Shown: piece after piece, positions 26,630-36,318 of the stretch | How positions within the stretch are numbered: position 1 is the first letter of the stretch | How the letters are laid out: every line of letters starts with the position of its first letter | Source: UBA6168 sp041741095 | GTDB lineage: Bacteria > Bacteroidota > Bacteroidia > Chitinophagales > Saprospiraceae | NCBI GenBank assembly: GCA_041741095.1 | Contig: JBGSKQ010000102.1 | Location: 1 to 64,000, forward strand | Reading direction: 5' to 3' | Length of the DNA: 64,000 nucleotides | Notes under the pieces: generated by a model | Database searches by the model: none | Seen by the model: the letters and a program-made list of their open reading frames with translations, nothing else | What the model was told of the DNA's origin: nothing | Made by a program: the position numbers and the translations under genes

Positions 26630-27043
26630 ATGGCAGTCCTTTGGAATACAGAAAAATTGAACAAGAACCTCTCACGCATTGACGGAGCGATCATGGCTGG
26701 GCGTTACAACCTTGCATTGAAGCTTGCCCACCGTTGCCTTAAGCAGTATTACCATTGCTGCATCACCAGCAACAACATCCCTACCGAACAAATGCAAGCC
26801 GACAACGTGCGGCTCATGGCCATCCACATTTGCCGGCACTTGATGAGTTACTTTAGAAAATATGAAATACCGTATTCGGAGCGGCGGCTCATGTTCATTT
26901 CATTGGTGTCCAATGTGATTTTTATTTCCACCATGAACATTTCTTCCGATTCGGATGAATTTCTGGCCGATAAAGCCATGGCCACTTATGCCAGGGAAAA
27001 CGTCCATAATATCATATCCTACCTCATGAGGTATTTTGCCTAA
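26630..27043 (+). CDS. Hypothetical all-helical protein
   Basis: The 137-residue product lacks signal peptide and membrane segments. It is predicted to be helical, with several Cys/His (AHRCLKQYYHCC, IHICRHLMSYF). The spacing H-x-C and C-C does not match a known zinc finger. The frame is well formed, has a promoter upstream and a strong terminator 25 bases after the stop, which supports a real gene. I do not recognise the family. Confidence 0.55.
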   Translation: MAVLWNTEKLNKNLSRIDGAIMAGRYNLALKLAHRCLKQYYHCCITSNNIPTEQMQADNVRLMAIHICRHLMSYFRKYEIPYSERRLMFISLVSNVIFISTMNISSDSDEFLADKAMATYARENVHNIISYLMRYFA

Positions 27044-27063
27044 AGATTTAGAAAAATACAATA

Positions 27064-27105
27064 GAAAGGCCGCCGTCAATACCTGACGGCGGCCTTTTTG
27101 TTTTT
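27064..27105. terminator. Bidirectional terminator
   Basis: GGCCGCCGTCA (27068-27078) pairs perfectly with TGACGGCGGCC (27084-27094), flanked by AAA and a T-run. It separates the 26630 gene from the convergent adhesin gene. Confidence 0.9.
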
Positions 27106-27118
27106 TGATAAACCACAA

Positions 27119-30100
27119 TTACTTGCTCAAAATGATGCGTTTGAACAACACTTCCTTTTCAGCCACTATCCGCACCAGATAAACCCCTGAAGCCTTTTCA
27201 GATAAATCCAGGACAAAGTTTTTGCTGGCGACCAAATCATTGATTTGCGCCAACACAGGCCTGCCAGTCAAATCCAGCACATCTAATTGGACCGTGGTCA
27301 TTTTTGAAAAGTCAATTGCTACGAATAAACGGCTGGCAGTAGGCACCGGATAGATGTTGACACTGCGTTCCAAGTCCAAATTTTCCACAGCGTTCAACTG
27401 ATCCACTGTCACCGATAGCGTTGCAATACAACCATTTTGGTCGGTCACTTCAAGGCTATATTCCCCGGCAGTCAAACCTGTAGGATCTTCTTCTGTGGAT
27501 ACCACTGTCCCATTTAGCGACCACTCATAAGTATAGGGCGCACCCGTTCCACCAAAAATGGTGACCTTAATAGCCCCGTCCATGGTGGTGCCGGTTTCGT
27601 CCACCACTTGATCGAGCGTTACGGTAACTGCCTCAGGCTCAGTTACTTCCACACCTGCGCTGGTCACGCAACCTTCGGCATCGGTGATAAAAACTTCGTA
27701 AAGACCAGCAGCAAGGCCATTTGCCGTTTGGGAAGTTTGGCTCGCCGGGTCGTTCCATTCAAAAGAGAACGGCGGCGTTCCATTTGTGGGGCTGGCGGTA
27801 GCCGTACCGTCCGCAGCACCCGCACAGGAAGGGGAGGTGAATGTTGCGGTTGCTGCAAAGTCGCTTTGAACCGTTACGGTGAAAGAACAATTGGCCGTGT
27901 TGCCCTGATTGTCGTCGGCCATCCAGACCACCTCAGTTGTGCCGCTGGGAAAAATCTCGCCGCTGGCCGCTCCGCTCAGAATGGACAAGGTGATATTTTG
28001 GCAGTTGTCGGTAGCTAGTGGCCCATCGTATTCAACATTTGCTTCGCAATTGTCCACGACGACAGCAATGTTTTCAGGGCAAACAATGGAAGGTGAAGTT
28101 TCATCTGTTACCGTTACGGTGGCCATGGCAGTAGCACTGTTGTTTGAGGCATCTTTGACAGTCAACATCACGGTGTTTTCCCCAATATGGCTGCAATTAA
28201 ATTCTATCATATCCGCTGAAAAACTGCTAATCCCGCAATTGTCGGTGCTGCCTGCATCCAGCATGGCTGCCATGATAGAAGCCTGCCCGTTGGCATCCAA
28301 GGAGATGTTGATAGTTTGTGCCAAAACGATAGGTGGTTCTGTGTCAGGGTCAACGCCGATCTCAATGTCAAGGGTAGCCAAACAGTCGTTTTGATCACTC
28401 ACGCTTACGTCGTAATTGCCTGCGGGGAGGCTGGTTTGGGTGGCATTGGTGGAGCCGTTTGGCCAGGAATAGCTGTAGCCAGGCGTCCCGCCAACAGCTT
28501 CCACAGATACCGCACCAGTCATTGTTCCCGTGCATTCCAGGTTCATTTGGCTGACAATGTTGATGGAGAGCAAATCGGGTTGGGTGATTTCTATTTCTTC
28601 GATGGCTGCACAGCCATTGGCATCCGTTACACTTACGGAATAAACTGCCGCTGCTAAATTGCCAATTGTGGCCCCGGTGCCGCCATTTGACCAAACAATG
28701 GCTATAGGATCGGCAAAACCAGTGGTTTCAATGTGGGCTGTACCATCTTCTACGCCAAAGCATGAAACGTTTTCGCCGCTGATGATTGCCGATTGTCCGA
28801 GGCAACCAAACTGGTTTACCGTGGCGCAACCTGTAATAGTACAGCCGTTGGCGTCCGTCACAGTCACGCAATATTCGCCGGGCGAAAGGTTGTTGATGGC
28901 AGGTGTAGAAGCACCATTGTTCCAATTGTATTGGTAGGGTGAAATACCGCCAGCCATGGTGGCGGATGCTGTTCCGTCATTTGCCTCAACAAACGTTTCA
29001 GCGGTAGCCGTTACGTTTCCATTCAAAACTGGTGGCTGGGTAATATTGACCTGAATGGTTTGTGTACAAACATTTACGTCTGTAACAGTGACCATATAAT
29101 TGCCAGCGGACAGGCTAGATTGAGACGCACCCGTTGAGCCACCCGGCCAATTGTAAACGTAGCCCGGCGTACCGCCTGTAGCGGCAATTGTTGCAGCCCC
29201 CGTTGATTCTCCATTGCAAGCAACGTTTGTTTGTTGTGAAACAGATAAATTCAGGGCAGGTGGGGCAGTCAAGGTAACATTGCCTGTTATTTCACAAGCG
29301 TTTTCATCGGTAATCGTTACGTTGTAGGTGCCGGCGCCCAGATTAGCGACGGCGTTGCTGGTACTGCCATTTGACCATAGAAAAACAAACGGGCCAGTAC
29401 CGCCAACAGGATTGGCAATGGCTTCGCCATCTGTGCTGCCGTTGCAGGATGGGTTAGCAGATGAAATATCAATTCCAAAACTGGCGCAATTGAAACTGGC
29501 CACCGTCACAGATTCCACGGTCGAACATCCATTGGCATCAGCCACCGTCACTGTATAGCTGCCTGCTGCGAGACCAGTGATGGATTGGGTATTAGCACCA
29601 TTGCTCCACAAATAGGTGTAAGCCGGTACCCCACCTGTAGGAGTGGCAGTGGCTGAGCCGTCGTTGGCTCCTACGGCAGATTCGCCAATGGCGGTGGTAT
29701 TTGCTATCAGTTCCGTTGGCTCGCTGATGGTGATGGTAGCGGTGGCTGTACAATCGTCGGCATCGGAAATAGTGACCGTGTAGGTGCCAGCCGCCAAATT
29801 GGTTGCCTGTTGTCCCGTCGTCCCGTTTGACCAATTAAAGGTATAAGTTCCATTGCCACCACTGCCCTGGGCAGTAGCGCTACCATTATTGTTCCCATGA
29901 CAAGTTACATTATTGCTGTTGGGAATAGAGGCCGTCAATGATGGCGTTTGTGAAACGGAAGTATTGTCGGTAGCGGTGCAGCCTGTAGTGTTGTTGGTAA
30001 CAAGAATGATGTAAGTGCCAGCCACATTCACTGTTGGGTTGGCAGTGTTGCCGCCAGATACAATGCCCGGGCCGCTCCATTGGTAGCTAAAATTCCCTCC

Positions 30101-32209
30101 CTGCGAAGAGTTCGATCCATTCAGCACCACAGAGGAGGAGTTACAATTTAAAGCCATATTGGGGCCAGCCTCGGCGGTAGGTACAGTGGTGTTTGAGTTG
30201 ACGGTTACATTGGAGGTGGCCGTGCAGCCGTTGTCAGAATTGGTTACTTTTAAAGTATAAATCCCAGCCGCATTGATCACTGGCATGAGGGTCGTTTCAC
30301 CAGAAACGATGTTCCCGTTGGTGGTGGTCCACAAATAGGAAAAATTAGGGCCTGACGAGGAAGACGAGCCATTCAGTGTGACGCTGGTAGTGCTACAAGT
30401 GAGCGGTGGGGCACTGCCTGCATTGGCAATGGGCGCTGTGGTGTTTTCAGTGACATTTGCACAATCAGTTGCGGTACAGCCATTGATGGTATTGGTGACC
30501 AACAGGCAATAAGTGCCAGTTTCATTCACGGTCGGCGTCAGGGTATTGGCACCGGAAACAATGTTCCCATTGGCGGTTGTCCACAAATAAGTAAAGTTAG
30601 CTCCGCTGGAAGAGTTGTTCCCGTTTAGTTGCAAGGAAGCAGTGGTACAGGTCAAAACCATGTCATTGCCCGCTGCCGATGTTGGGGCCGCAGTGTTGGA
30701 TGTCACGGCAGCCTGATCGGTTTTAGTGCAGCCGTTAGAGGTATTGGTAACGGTCAAAATATAAGTACCGTCCTCATCCACGATGGGCATAAGTGTATTC
30801 GCGCCAGAAACGATATGGCCGTCCGTAGTTGTCCACAAATAAGTAAAATTCCCTCCCGTAGAAGACCCTGTTCCATTGAGCGTCACGGTGGCGTTGGCAC
30901 AAGTCAGTGTCATGTTTGGGCCTGCTTCGGCAGCGGGGGTAGCCGTGCTGCCCACCACATTAGTATTATCCGTGGCAGTGCAAAAATTCAGGTTGTTGGT
31001 CACAGTCAGGGTATAGGTGCCGGCTTGATTCACAACGGGGTTGAGTGTAGTTGCCCCCGAAACGATATTCCCGTCAGTGGTCGTCCATTGATAGGAAAAA
31101 TTAGAGCCTGTTGAAGAGCCGGTGCCGTTCAGCATGGTTGTTGGATTGGCACAACTGACCACGCCCGGTGGGCCTGCTTCGGCAGTGGGGGGCGTGGTAT
31201 TGGAAGTAATATTGCCGCTGACAGCAGAAGTACAGCCATTGGCATCGGTGACTGTGACGTTGAAATTGCCGGGAGGCAAAGTAACGGTCTGGCCCGAACC
31301 CCCGCCTGTCCAGTTATAGGAGTAGCCGGGGGTACCGCCATTGCCCTGCGCCGTGGCCGAACCCACGGGGTTGATGCAGTCAATGTTCATTTGGTTGATA
31401 ATGGAAACAGAGACACTGGTGGCTGGCTGGTTGATGGTAACAGAGCCTGACCCCGTGCTGCCGCTCACATTGGAGACCGTAACGGTATATACCCCAGCCG
31501 CAAGGTTCGAGATATTTTGGCCCGATGCGCCGTTCGACCAATTGTAGGTGTACGGAGCCCCGCCACCACCGGAGGCACTGGCCGATGCGGTACCATTGGT
31601 GCCGCCTAGGCAACTTACATTGGTACCAGTGACATCTACTAAAATAGCACCGCCGCCGCCCATAAAAGTACCAAAAACTGAAGTGGTCACGATTTTGTCG
31701 CCGCTGGTGCCGCTGTTGCCATTGGCCAGGTTGCCCGCTGCGTACATGGTGATATTGCCGGAGCCGCTGGCAGGAGAGGTCCAATCAACGGTATAAGTGA
31801 CGCTGCTATTCCCCCCAAAAGCCAATGCGTTGGCATGTTCGAAGTAGGTCTTGCCGCCTTCGGTGTCCAGGTTGGCATTGGGAATGGGCTGCGGATTGGA
31901 CAGGGTGCCAGAGTTTTGGTTCATCTCATTTTGCACCACCATTTGAAAACCGCCCAATTGGGGCACGTTGTTCGTGCGATGGACGGTGACGGTGATGGGG
32001 TATAGCGTATTGGCGGTAATGGTGGCAGGCATCCCCGAAATTTCAATGCTGCCCGTGCCGGTTCCGCCAGAGTGGCAATTGGAACAGGTGTTAAAAGTAG
32101 GCGGTGCACCTGTGTGGCCGTTTGGCGGATCCGATAAATAAGACAGGAAAACAATGCCCGAAGCGAGGGTAAAAAACAGCTTGTAAATGGTGTTCAGTTT
32201 CTTTTTCAT
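27119..32209 (-). CDS. Giant SprB-repeat surface adhesin with T9SS tail
   Basis: The 1696-residue protein starts with a signal peptide (MKKKLNTIYKLFFTLASGIVFLS). A choice-of-anchor/Reeler-like domain follows, with a CxxCH motif in FNTCSNCHSGG (about 42-50). SprB repeats of about 75 residues come next (SCLGGTNGTASASASGG, YNWSNGASGQNISNLAAGVYTVTV), then five Ig/PKD-like repeats of about 83 residues, further SprB repeats, a HYR-like domain (CPENIAVVVDNCEA) and a type A sorting domain (IYPVPTASRLFVAI, ending RIILSK). SprB-type proteins are secreted by T9SS and serve in adhesion and, in gliding species, motility. Asn/Thr/Gly richness fits a surface filament. Operon partners are absent. Confidence 0.85.
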   Translation of the reverse strand: MKKKLNTIYKLFFTLASGIVFLSYLSDPPNGHTGAPPTFNTCSNCHSGGTGTGSIEISGMPATITANTLYPITVTVHRTNNVPQLGGFQMVVQNEMNQNSGTLSNPQPIPNANLDTEGGKTYFEHANALAFGGNSSVTYTVDWTSPASGSGNITMYAAGNLANGNSGTSGDKIVTTSVFGTFMGGGGAILVDVTGTNVSCLGGTNGTASASASGGGGAPYTYNWSNGASGQNISNLAAGVYTVTVSNVSGSTGSGSVTINQPATSVSVSIINQMNIDCINPVGSATAQGNGGTPGYSYNWTGGGSGQTVTLPPGNFNVTVTDANGCTSAVSGNITSNTTPPTAEAGPPGVVSCANPTTMLNGTGSSTGSNFSYQWTTTDGNIVSGATTLNPVVNQAGTYTLTVTNNLNFCTATDNTNVVGSTATPAAEAGPNMTLTCANATVTLNGTGSSTGGNFTYLWTTTDGHIVSGANTLMPIVDEDGTYILTVTNTSNGCTKTDQAAVTSNTAAPTSAAGNDMVLTCTTASLQLNGNNSSSGANFTYLWTTANGNIVSGANTLTPTVNETGTYCLLVTNTINGCTATDCANVTENTTAPIANAGSAPPLTCSTTSVTLNGSSSSSGPNFSYLWTTTNGNIVSGETTLMPVINAAGIYTLKVTNSDNGCTATSNVTVNSNTTVPTAEAGPNMALNCNSSSVVLNGSNSSQGGNFSYQWSGPGIVSGGNTANPTVNVAGTYIILVTNNTTGCTATDNTSVSQTPSLTASIPNSNNVTCHGNNNGSATAQGSGGNGTYTFNWSNGTTGQQATNLAAGTYTVTISDADDCTATATITISEPTELIANTTAIGESAVGANDGSATATPTGGVPAYTYLWSNGANTQSITGLAAGSYTVTVADANGCSTVESVTVASFNCASFGIDISSANPSCNGSTDGEAIANPVGGTGPFVFLWSNGSTSNAVANLGAGTYNVTITDENACEITGNVTLTAPPALNLSVSQQTNVACNGESTGAATIAATGGTPGYVYNWPGGSTGASQSSLSAGNYMVTVTDVNVCTQTIQVNITQPPVLNGNVTATAETFVEANDGTASATMAGGISPYQYNWNNGASTPAINNLSPGEYCVTVTDANGCTITGCATVNQFGCLGQSAIISGENVSCFGVEDGTAHIETTGFADPIAIVWSNGGTGATIGNLAAAVYSVSVTDANGCAAIEEIEITQPDLLSINIVSQMNLECTGTMTGAVSVEAVGGTPGYSYSWPNGSTNATQTSLPAGNYDVSVSDQNDCLATLDIEIGVDPDTEPPIVLAQTINISLDANGQASIMAAMLDAGSTDNCGISSFSADMIEFNCSHIGENTVMLTVKDASNNSATAMATVTVTDETSPSIVCPENIAVVVDNCEANVEYDGPLATDNCQNITLSILSGAASGEIFPSGTTEVVWMADDNQGNTANCSFTVTVQSDFAATATFTSPSCAGAADGTATASPTNGTPPFSFEWNDPASQTSQTANGLAAGLYEVFITDAEGCVTSAGVEVTEPEAVTVTLDQVVDETGTTMDGAIKVTIFGGTGAPYTYEWSLNGTVVSTEEDPTGLTAGEYSLEVTDQNGCIATLSVTVDQLNAVENLDLERSVNIYPVPTASRLFVAIDFSKMTTVQLDVLDLTGRPVLAQINDLVASKNFVLDLSEKASGVYLVRIVAEKEVLFKRIILSK
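29940..31190 (-). repeat. Five tandem ~250-bp repeats within the adhesin gene
   Basis: Each unit encodes P-T-A-E-A-G-P, a Cys-containing strand, L-N-G-x-x-S-S, the F-x-Y-x-W-T-T-x-x-G-N-I-V-S-G core, and a G-T-Y-x-L-x-V-T-N strand with a second Cys (T-A-T-D). The paired Cys may form a disulfide. Units are similar enough at DNA level to allow copy-number change by recombination. Confidence 0.75.
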
Positions 32210-32556
32210 ACAGTGTGTTGAAAGGTCTAATGATTGAAGGATTGATTCGCAAAAAAGCTTGGATTTGCGGGATAAAGAAATGAAATGGTAAAATTATCAG
32301 CGCAGGTAAAATTTCAGGGCGAAAGGTTGCGCACGGTGTTTTAACCATACTTAAAACAATCCATACAGCAGGCACTTTTCAAAGGCTGCTTTTTGAAAAA
32401 ACAAATGGTGAAAAAGTGCGGAGATTGTCAGCACTCAACATAATTTTGTCAAACAATCCTTTTGAGGTCGAAAGGAATATTAAATACCCAGTTCTTTAGT
32501 CACAGAACAATTCTGCTCTATATTTGCCCACTTGATTTTCCAACCCAACAAAGAGC
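32210..32556. other. Divergent intergenic region
   Basis: This separates the adhesin gene (minus) from the NUDIX gene (plus). TATATTTG at 32519-32526 matches the TAnnTTTG box 31 bases before the NUDIX ATG. No clear TTTG lies at the expected distance. No gene is seen. Confidence 0.35.
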
Positions 32557-32979
32557 ATGGCCGACATCAACCTAAAAGTCCGATTAATCCTGTACAACAA
32601 AGGCAGCATCCTCTTGCTCCGGCAAAAAAAGACGCTTGGCGGGAATTACACTTTGGTGGGCGGAACCATTGAAAATACAGAATATGCCCTACAGGCGCTC
32701 ATCCGGGAGGCACAGGAAGAAGCTGGTATTTTGTTAAAAGAAAAGGACCTGCAACTGGTACATGTGCTGCACAAACGCACCAAAGGCAACGGCCATCGCA
32801 TCACCCTCTACTTCAAGGCCACTCAATACGGTGGCAAGCTGACGACCGGCGAACCCAACAAATTCAAGGGCGTCTCCTGGTTTTTGCTGGACAACCTGCC
32901 CGCCAACCTCTCGGAAACAGTGCGTCACGTATTGAAAGAATACCGGGAAGGGAGGATGTATTCGGAGTTTAGGATATGA
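32557..32979 (+). CDS. NUDIX hydrolase
   Basis: The 140-residue protein carries a full NUDIX box, GGTIENTEYALQALIREAQ followed by EEAGI (about residues 30-53), matching G-x5-E-x7-R-E-x-x-E-E-x-G. These enzymes cleave nucleoside diphosphates linked to another moiety, often for nucleotide clean-up or RNA decapping. The first strand LKVRLILYNKGSILLLRQKK is typical. The substrate is not predictable. It precedes the 2OG-oxygenase gene by 44 bases on the same strand and may be co-transcribed. Confidence 0.9.
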   Translation: MADINLKVRLILYNKGSILLLRQKKTLGGNYTLVGGTIENTEYALQALIREAQEEAGILLKEKDLQLVHVLHKRTKGNGHRITLYFKATQYGGKLTTGEPNKFKGVSWFLLDNLPANLSETVRHVLKEYREGRMYSEFRI

Positions 32980-33023
32980 AAAAACATCCGGCAAGGCCAA
33001 TTTAAACAGCAATTTTTCCCGCC

Positions 33024-33617
33024 ATGCAAGAAAAATACGAACCGCTCATCCAAGGAATCCTCGATCGCAATTTCAGCACTTCACCTCATTTTTTTGATGA
33101 AAAACTGGTGAAGGGCCTGCGTGAAAACCTGCTCCGCAAACATAGCGAAGGCGACATGCACCCTGCTGGTATCGGCCAGCATTTTTCGCTTCAAAAAAAC
33201 TTGAAGGTGCGTGGCGACCTCATCAGTTGGTTGGACGAAAAAAATGCTGATGATTGGGAGCGCCAGTTCCTGGACAACATAGATGCTTTTGTAGAATACC
33301 TAAACCGCACCTGTTTCACAGGCATTAATAGTTATGAGTTTCACGCTGCGTTTTATGAAACGGGCAGTTTTTACCGCCGTCATTTTGACCAGTTCCAACA
33401 GGACAAAGGACGTAGATTTTCGGTGGTGGGATACCTGAACGAGGATTGGGAAGCCGACGACGGCGGTGAACTGGTGCTTTACCTGCCAAGTGGCGAGCAG
33501 ACCGTACTTCCCGAAGGCGGCAGGGTCGTATTTTTTAAAAGCGACGAGATAGAACACGAAGTGAAGCCTGCCCGGAGGGACAGGCTGAGCATAGCTGGCT
33601 GGCTAAAGATAATTTGA
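33024..33617 (+). CDS. 2-oxoglutarate/Fe(II)-dependent oxygenase (prolyl-4-hydroxylase type)
   Basis: The 197-residue protein shows the iron-binding triad: H and D in FYRRHFDQF (about 117-120) and the distal H in DEIEHEVKP (about 176), followed by the 2OG-binding arginine in RDRLSIAGWLKI. The strands GRRFSVVGYLNEDW and GGELVLYLPSG match P4Hc-type hydroxylases such as those acting on peptidyl proline or on EF-Tu/ribosomal targets. The substrate is not known. It is cytoplasmic, with no signal peptide. Confidence 0.85.
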   Translation: MQEKYEPLIQGILDRNFSTSPHFFDEKLVKGLRENLLRKHSEGDMHPAGIGQHFSLQKNLKVRGDLISWLDEKNADDWERQFLDNIDAFVEYLNRTCFTGINSYEFHAAFYETGSFYRRHFDQFQQDKGRRFSVVGYLNEDWEADDGGELVLYLPSGEQTVLPEGGRVVFFKSDEIEHEVKPARRDRLSIAGWLKII

Positions 33618-33766
33618 GCAGCTTTGTTTTTGACTTCTTTAAGCCTTGTCTTGCATCTTTCAAACTATTCTGAACAAGCCTCAAACAAATCCCTAACTTT
33701 GAAGGAAAATTTCACAAAACAGGCCTTATCAAACACCACTATGCGCCTGTGCCAACTTCCAAAAAG

Positions 33767-34906
33767 ATGAAAAAACTTGTACTCAATTTAGCACTGCTCT
33801 TATTGGCAGGTGCTCTCTTTGCCCAGATTACCGTAACGAATGCCACCTTCCCAGCCGTGGGCGACACCTTGAAGACTGCCGTGGATATGGCACCGTCCGG
33901 CATCTTGATAACCGCACCAGGAGGGCCTTTTGCCTGGGATTTCAGCTCGTTGACGCCCGACCTCAACCAAGAGACAGTGTTCCAGGCGGCCAGCAGTGGC
34001 AGTGTCTTCGCCAGCTTTCCGGATGCAGACTTGGTCAGCATCGGGCAGGGTGGTGCGGAAACCTACTACAGCATCAGTGCCACCACTTTCAACAACCTCG
34101 GCTTCAGCGGAACAGACCCGACGGGCGGGCTGCCCATCCAGACCGAATTTAAGTTCAACCCGCCCGTGCCGGAGCTGCGGGCACCGCTTAATTTTATTGA
34201 CAACCATATCGCCGAAAGCAGCCTTGATGTGGCTTTTTCCCTCGATGCTATCCCCGCCAATATCCTTGACAGTCTCGGAATACCTACGACTATTGTTGAT
34301 TCCATCCGCATCAAAGCAATAGCATCCCGATTTGAATTGGTGGACGCATACGGAACCCTCGCCATCCCCGGCGGGAGCTATGATGTCCTTCGTGAAAAGC
34401 GCACTGAATACCGTGATACCCGGCTTGAAATCCACCTTACTTTCCCCTTCCCCTTTTGGCAGGATATTACCAGCCAACTCGGTCCGGCTGCCGGCTTCGG
34501 CCAAGACACCATCCTGAGCTACCGTTTTATCAGCAATACCGAAAAAGAAATCATCGCTGTGGTGACAACGGATGTTTCGAGCACTACCCCGGAGCAAGTG
34601 ACTTATAAAGACAATGGCATCCCCAACGCAGCGGACGAAAAGTTCGCCGCCAGCCCTAAAGTTGCCGTTTCGCCCAACCCGACCAGCGGGGTGTTGTATT
34701 TTGATTTTGAAAATGGGGAAACAGGCAGCTATGATCTCAGCATATTTAATAGCACAGGCAGTTTGGTTTTGGAGAAAAAACTAAGCTTAAACGGATCGCA
34801 ATCGGAGCATGTGCCTTTTGGGCAGTTTGGGCCCGGCACCTATTTTTATCAAATAAAAAAAGCAGGCAGTGGGCTTGGGGCTACTGGCCGCTTTATTAAA
34901 CTGTAA
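33767..34906 (+). CDS. Secreted T9SS cargo protein
   Basis: The ATG at 33767 gives 379 residues with a signal peptide (MKKLVLNLALLLLAGALFAQ) and a C-terminal type A sorting domain (VAVSPNPTSGVLYFDFENGE, then LSIFNSTGSLV and GTYFYQI, ending GRFIKL). The passenger is beta-rich without recognised motif. It includes GGPFAWDFSSLTPDLNQETV, a pattern common to uncharacterised Bacteroidota proteins. It should be exported to the surface. Its stop overlaps the next ATG by one base, so the two genes are coupled. TAACTTTG at 33694-33701 may be its -7 box. Confidence 0.8.
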   Translation: MKKLVLNLALLLLAGALFAQITVTNATFPAVGDTLKTAVDMAPSGILITAPGGPFAWDFSSLTPDLNQETVFQAASSGSVFASFPDADLVSIGQGGAETYYSISATTFNNLGFSGTDPTGGLPIQTEFKFNPPVPELRAPLNFIDNHIAESSLDVAFSLDAIPANILDSLGIPTTIVDSIRIKAIASRFELVDAYGTLAIPGGSYDVLREKRTEYRDTRLEIHLTFPFPFWQDITSQLGPAAGFGQDTILSYRFISNTEKEIIAVVTTDVSSTTPEQVTYKDNGIPNAADEKFAASPKVAVSPNPTSGVLYFDFENGETGSYDLSIFNSTGSLVLEKKLSLNGSQSEHVPFGQFGPGTYFYQIKKAGSGLGATGRFIKL

Positions 34907-35523
34907 TGTTTTCATTGATAAATAAAGTGGACAGAACAGAAGCGCTAAAAAATGTGGCCTTCCAACTGGGCATGGACTTTCAGGAAAAGGACGAATACAA
35001 GATGATTGCCCTGCTCAGGGATTTTAAACTATTCCGGCAAGGGGGCAGCCAGCATATCTACAATATTTTGTCGAAAACCAGCGGCCTGCTGGAAGAGAAA
35101 ACCAGCCTATTTGATTACCGCTACACCATCAGTACGGGTAAGTCGGCGCACACTTATCATCAATCTGTATTTTTTATCCAATCCAAGCAATTGTCGCTTC
35201 CACAAATGCTGCTCAAGCCAGAAAATTTTTTCCATAAAATAGGCGCTTGGCTGGGCATGCAGGACATTGATTTTGAAGAATACCCAGAATTTTCTGATAA
35301 AAACCTGCTGAAAGGCGAAGATGAAGGCCGCATCCGCAGCACTTTGAAAACAAACGAAGATGTCATCCGCTTTTTTACTGTAGAAAAAGATTGGTGCCTG
35401 GAAAGCATCGGTTTTTTCATGATCTTGTACAAAGAAAAAATACTCATAGACCCGCCTTCCATCAAGTTGCTGTTTGAAAAGGGCATGATGCTGCACGAAA
35501 ATTTAAAGACGGAAGCGTGGTAA
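34906..35523 (+). CDS. Hypothetical protein coupled to the T9SS cargo gene
   Basis: The 205-residue protein has no signal peptide or membrane span. It begins with a basic helix (DRTEALKNVAFQLGMDFQEK) and is rich in aromatic residues (YRYTISTGKSAHTYHQSVFF; DWCLESIGFFMILYKEKILI). I do not recognise it. The TAATG overlap with the preceding cargo gene indicates translational coupling although one product is secreted and this one appears cytoplasmic. Confidence 0.6.
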   Translation: MFSLINKVDRTEALKNVAFQLGMDFQEKDEYKMIALLRDFKLFRQGGSQHIYNILSKTSGLLEEKTSLFDYRYTISTGKSAHTYHQSVFFIQSKQLSLPQMLLKPENFFHKIGAWLGMQDIDFEEYPEFSDKNLLKGEDEGRIRSTLKTNEDVIRFFTVEKDWCLESIGFFMILYKEKILIDPPSIKLLFEKGMMLHENLKTEAW

Positions 35524-35550
35524 CGCTGCTCATTCTCTCATTCTCTCATC

Positions 35551-36270
35551 ATGTGTACAGTCACCTACATACCACAAGCAGCGGGCTACTATATCCTGAG
35601 CTCCAACCGTGACGAAAATGCCGCCCGTTCGCCACAACATCTCACCCGTTTTATACAAGGGGGCAATGAGTTGATTTTCCCGCAAGACACCAGCGCCGGT
35701 GGCACCTGGATAGCCGCTTCCTCCGACAACCGGGTGGTGTGCCTGTTGAACGGCGCTTTTGAAAAACACCAGCACCAACCACCGTACAAGCGCAGCCGTG
35801 GACTGATGGTGCTCGACTTTTTTACCTACCCTTCCGCTCCCATTTTTTTTGAAAAATATGACTTCGAGGGCATGGAGCCGTTCACTTTTTTGATGGTGGA
35901 CGATGGGGACTTGTACGAGCTGCGCTGGGATGAAAAAAACATCCATGCCCGCCATTTGAATAACAAGAATTATTACATTTGGTCTTCGTCCACCTTGTAT
36001 CCCAAAGAAATCAGGGAACAGCGGGAGGGCTGGTTTCAGGAGTGGCGCAAGGAGCGGGTGGATTTTGGCCTGGAGGCTATCCAACACTTCCACGCCAGTG
36101 GCGGAAATGGCGACACTTGGAACGGCTTCGTGATGAACCGGGAGAACAGGGTACAAACAGTGAGCATCACGAATATTGTAAAAAAAGAAAGCAGTATTGA
36201 GTTGATTTACAACGACTTGCTTCGCAAAAACATCAAAATGGAAAAGGTCAAACTAGCAGAAACAATCTAG
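35551..36270 (+). CDS. NRDE-family protein (TANGO2-like)
   Basis: The 239-residue protein begins MCTVTYIPQ, and the namesake motif appears in YYILSSNRDENAARSP (about residue 20). The conserved GGTWIAAS and VVCLLNGA segments follow. This is the NRDE/TANGO2 family, in which the N-terminal Cys resembles that of Ntn hydrolases. Proposed roles include heme or acyl-CoA handling, but the bacterial function is unsettled. It sits 27 bases after the previous gene and 48 before radC, so may share a transcript. Confidence 0.82.
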   Translation: MCTVTYIPQAAGYYILSSNRDENAARSPQHLTRFIQGGNELIFPQDTSAGGTWIAASSDNRVVCLLNGAFEKHQHQPPYKRSRGLMVLDFFTYPSAPIFFEKYDFEGMEPFTFLMVDDGDLYELRWDEKNIHARHLNNKNYYIWSSSTLYPKEIREQREGWFQEWRKERVDFGLEAIQHFHASGGNGDTWNGFVMNRENRVQTVSITNIVKKESSIELIYNDLLRKNIKMEKVKLAETI

Positions 36271-36318
36271 CCTTGAGCGTTCCATTTTACTTTCTACATT
36301 TTACTTTTTAAACAAACT

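Noticed and set aside
35525..35550. CTCATTCTCTCATTCTCTC word repeat before the NRDE gene
   Set aside because: Lacks an inverted partner, so it was not called as a hairpin element, though the word style is similar.
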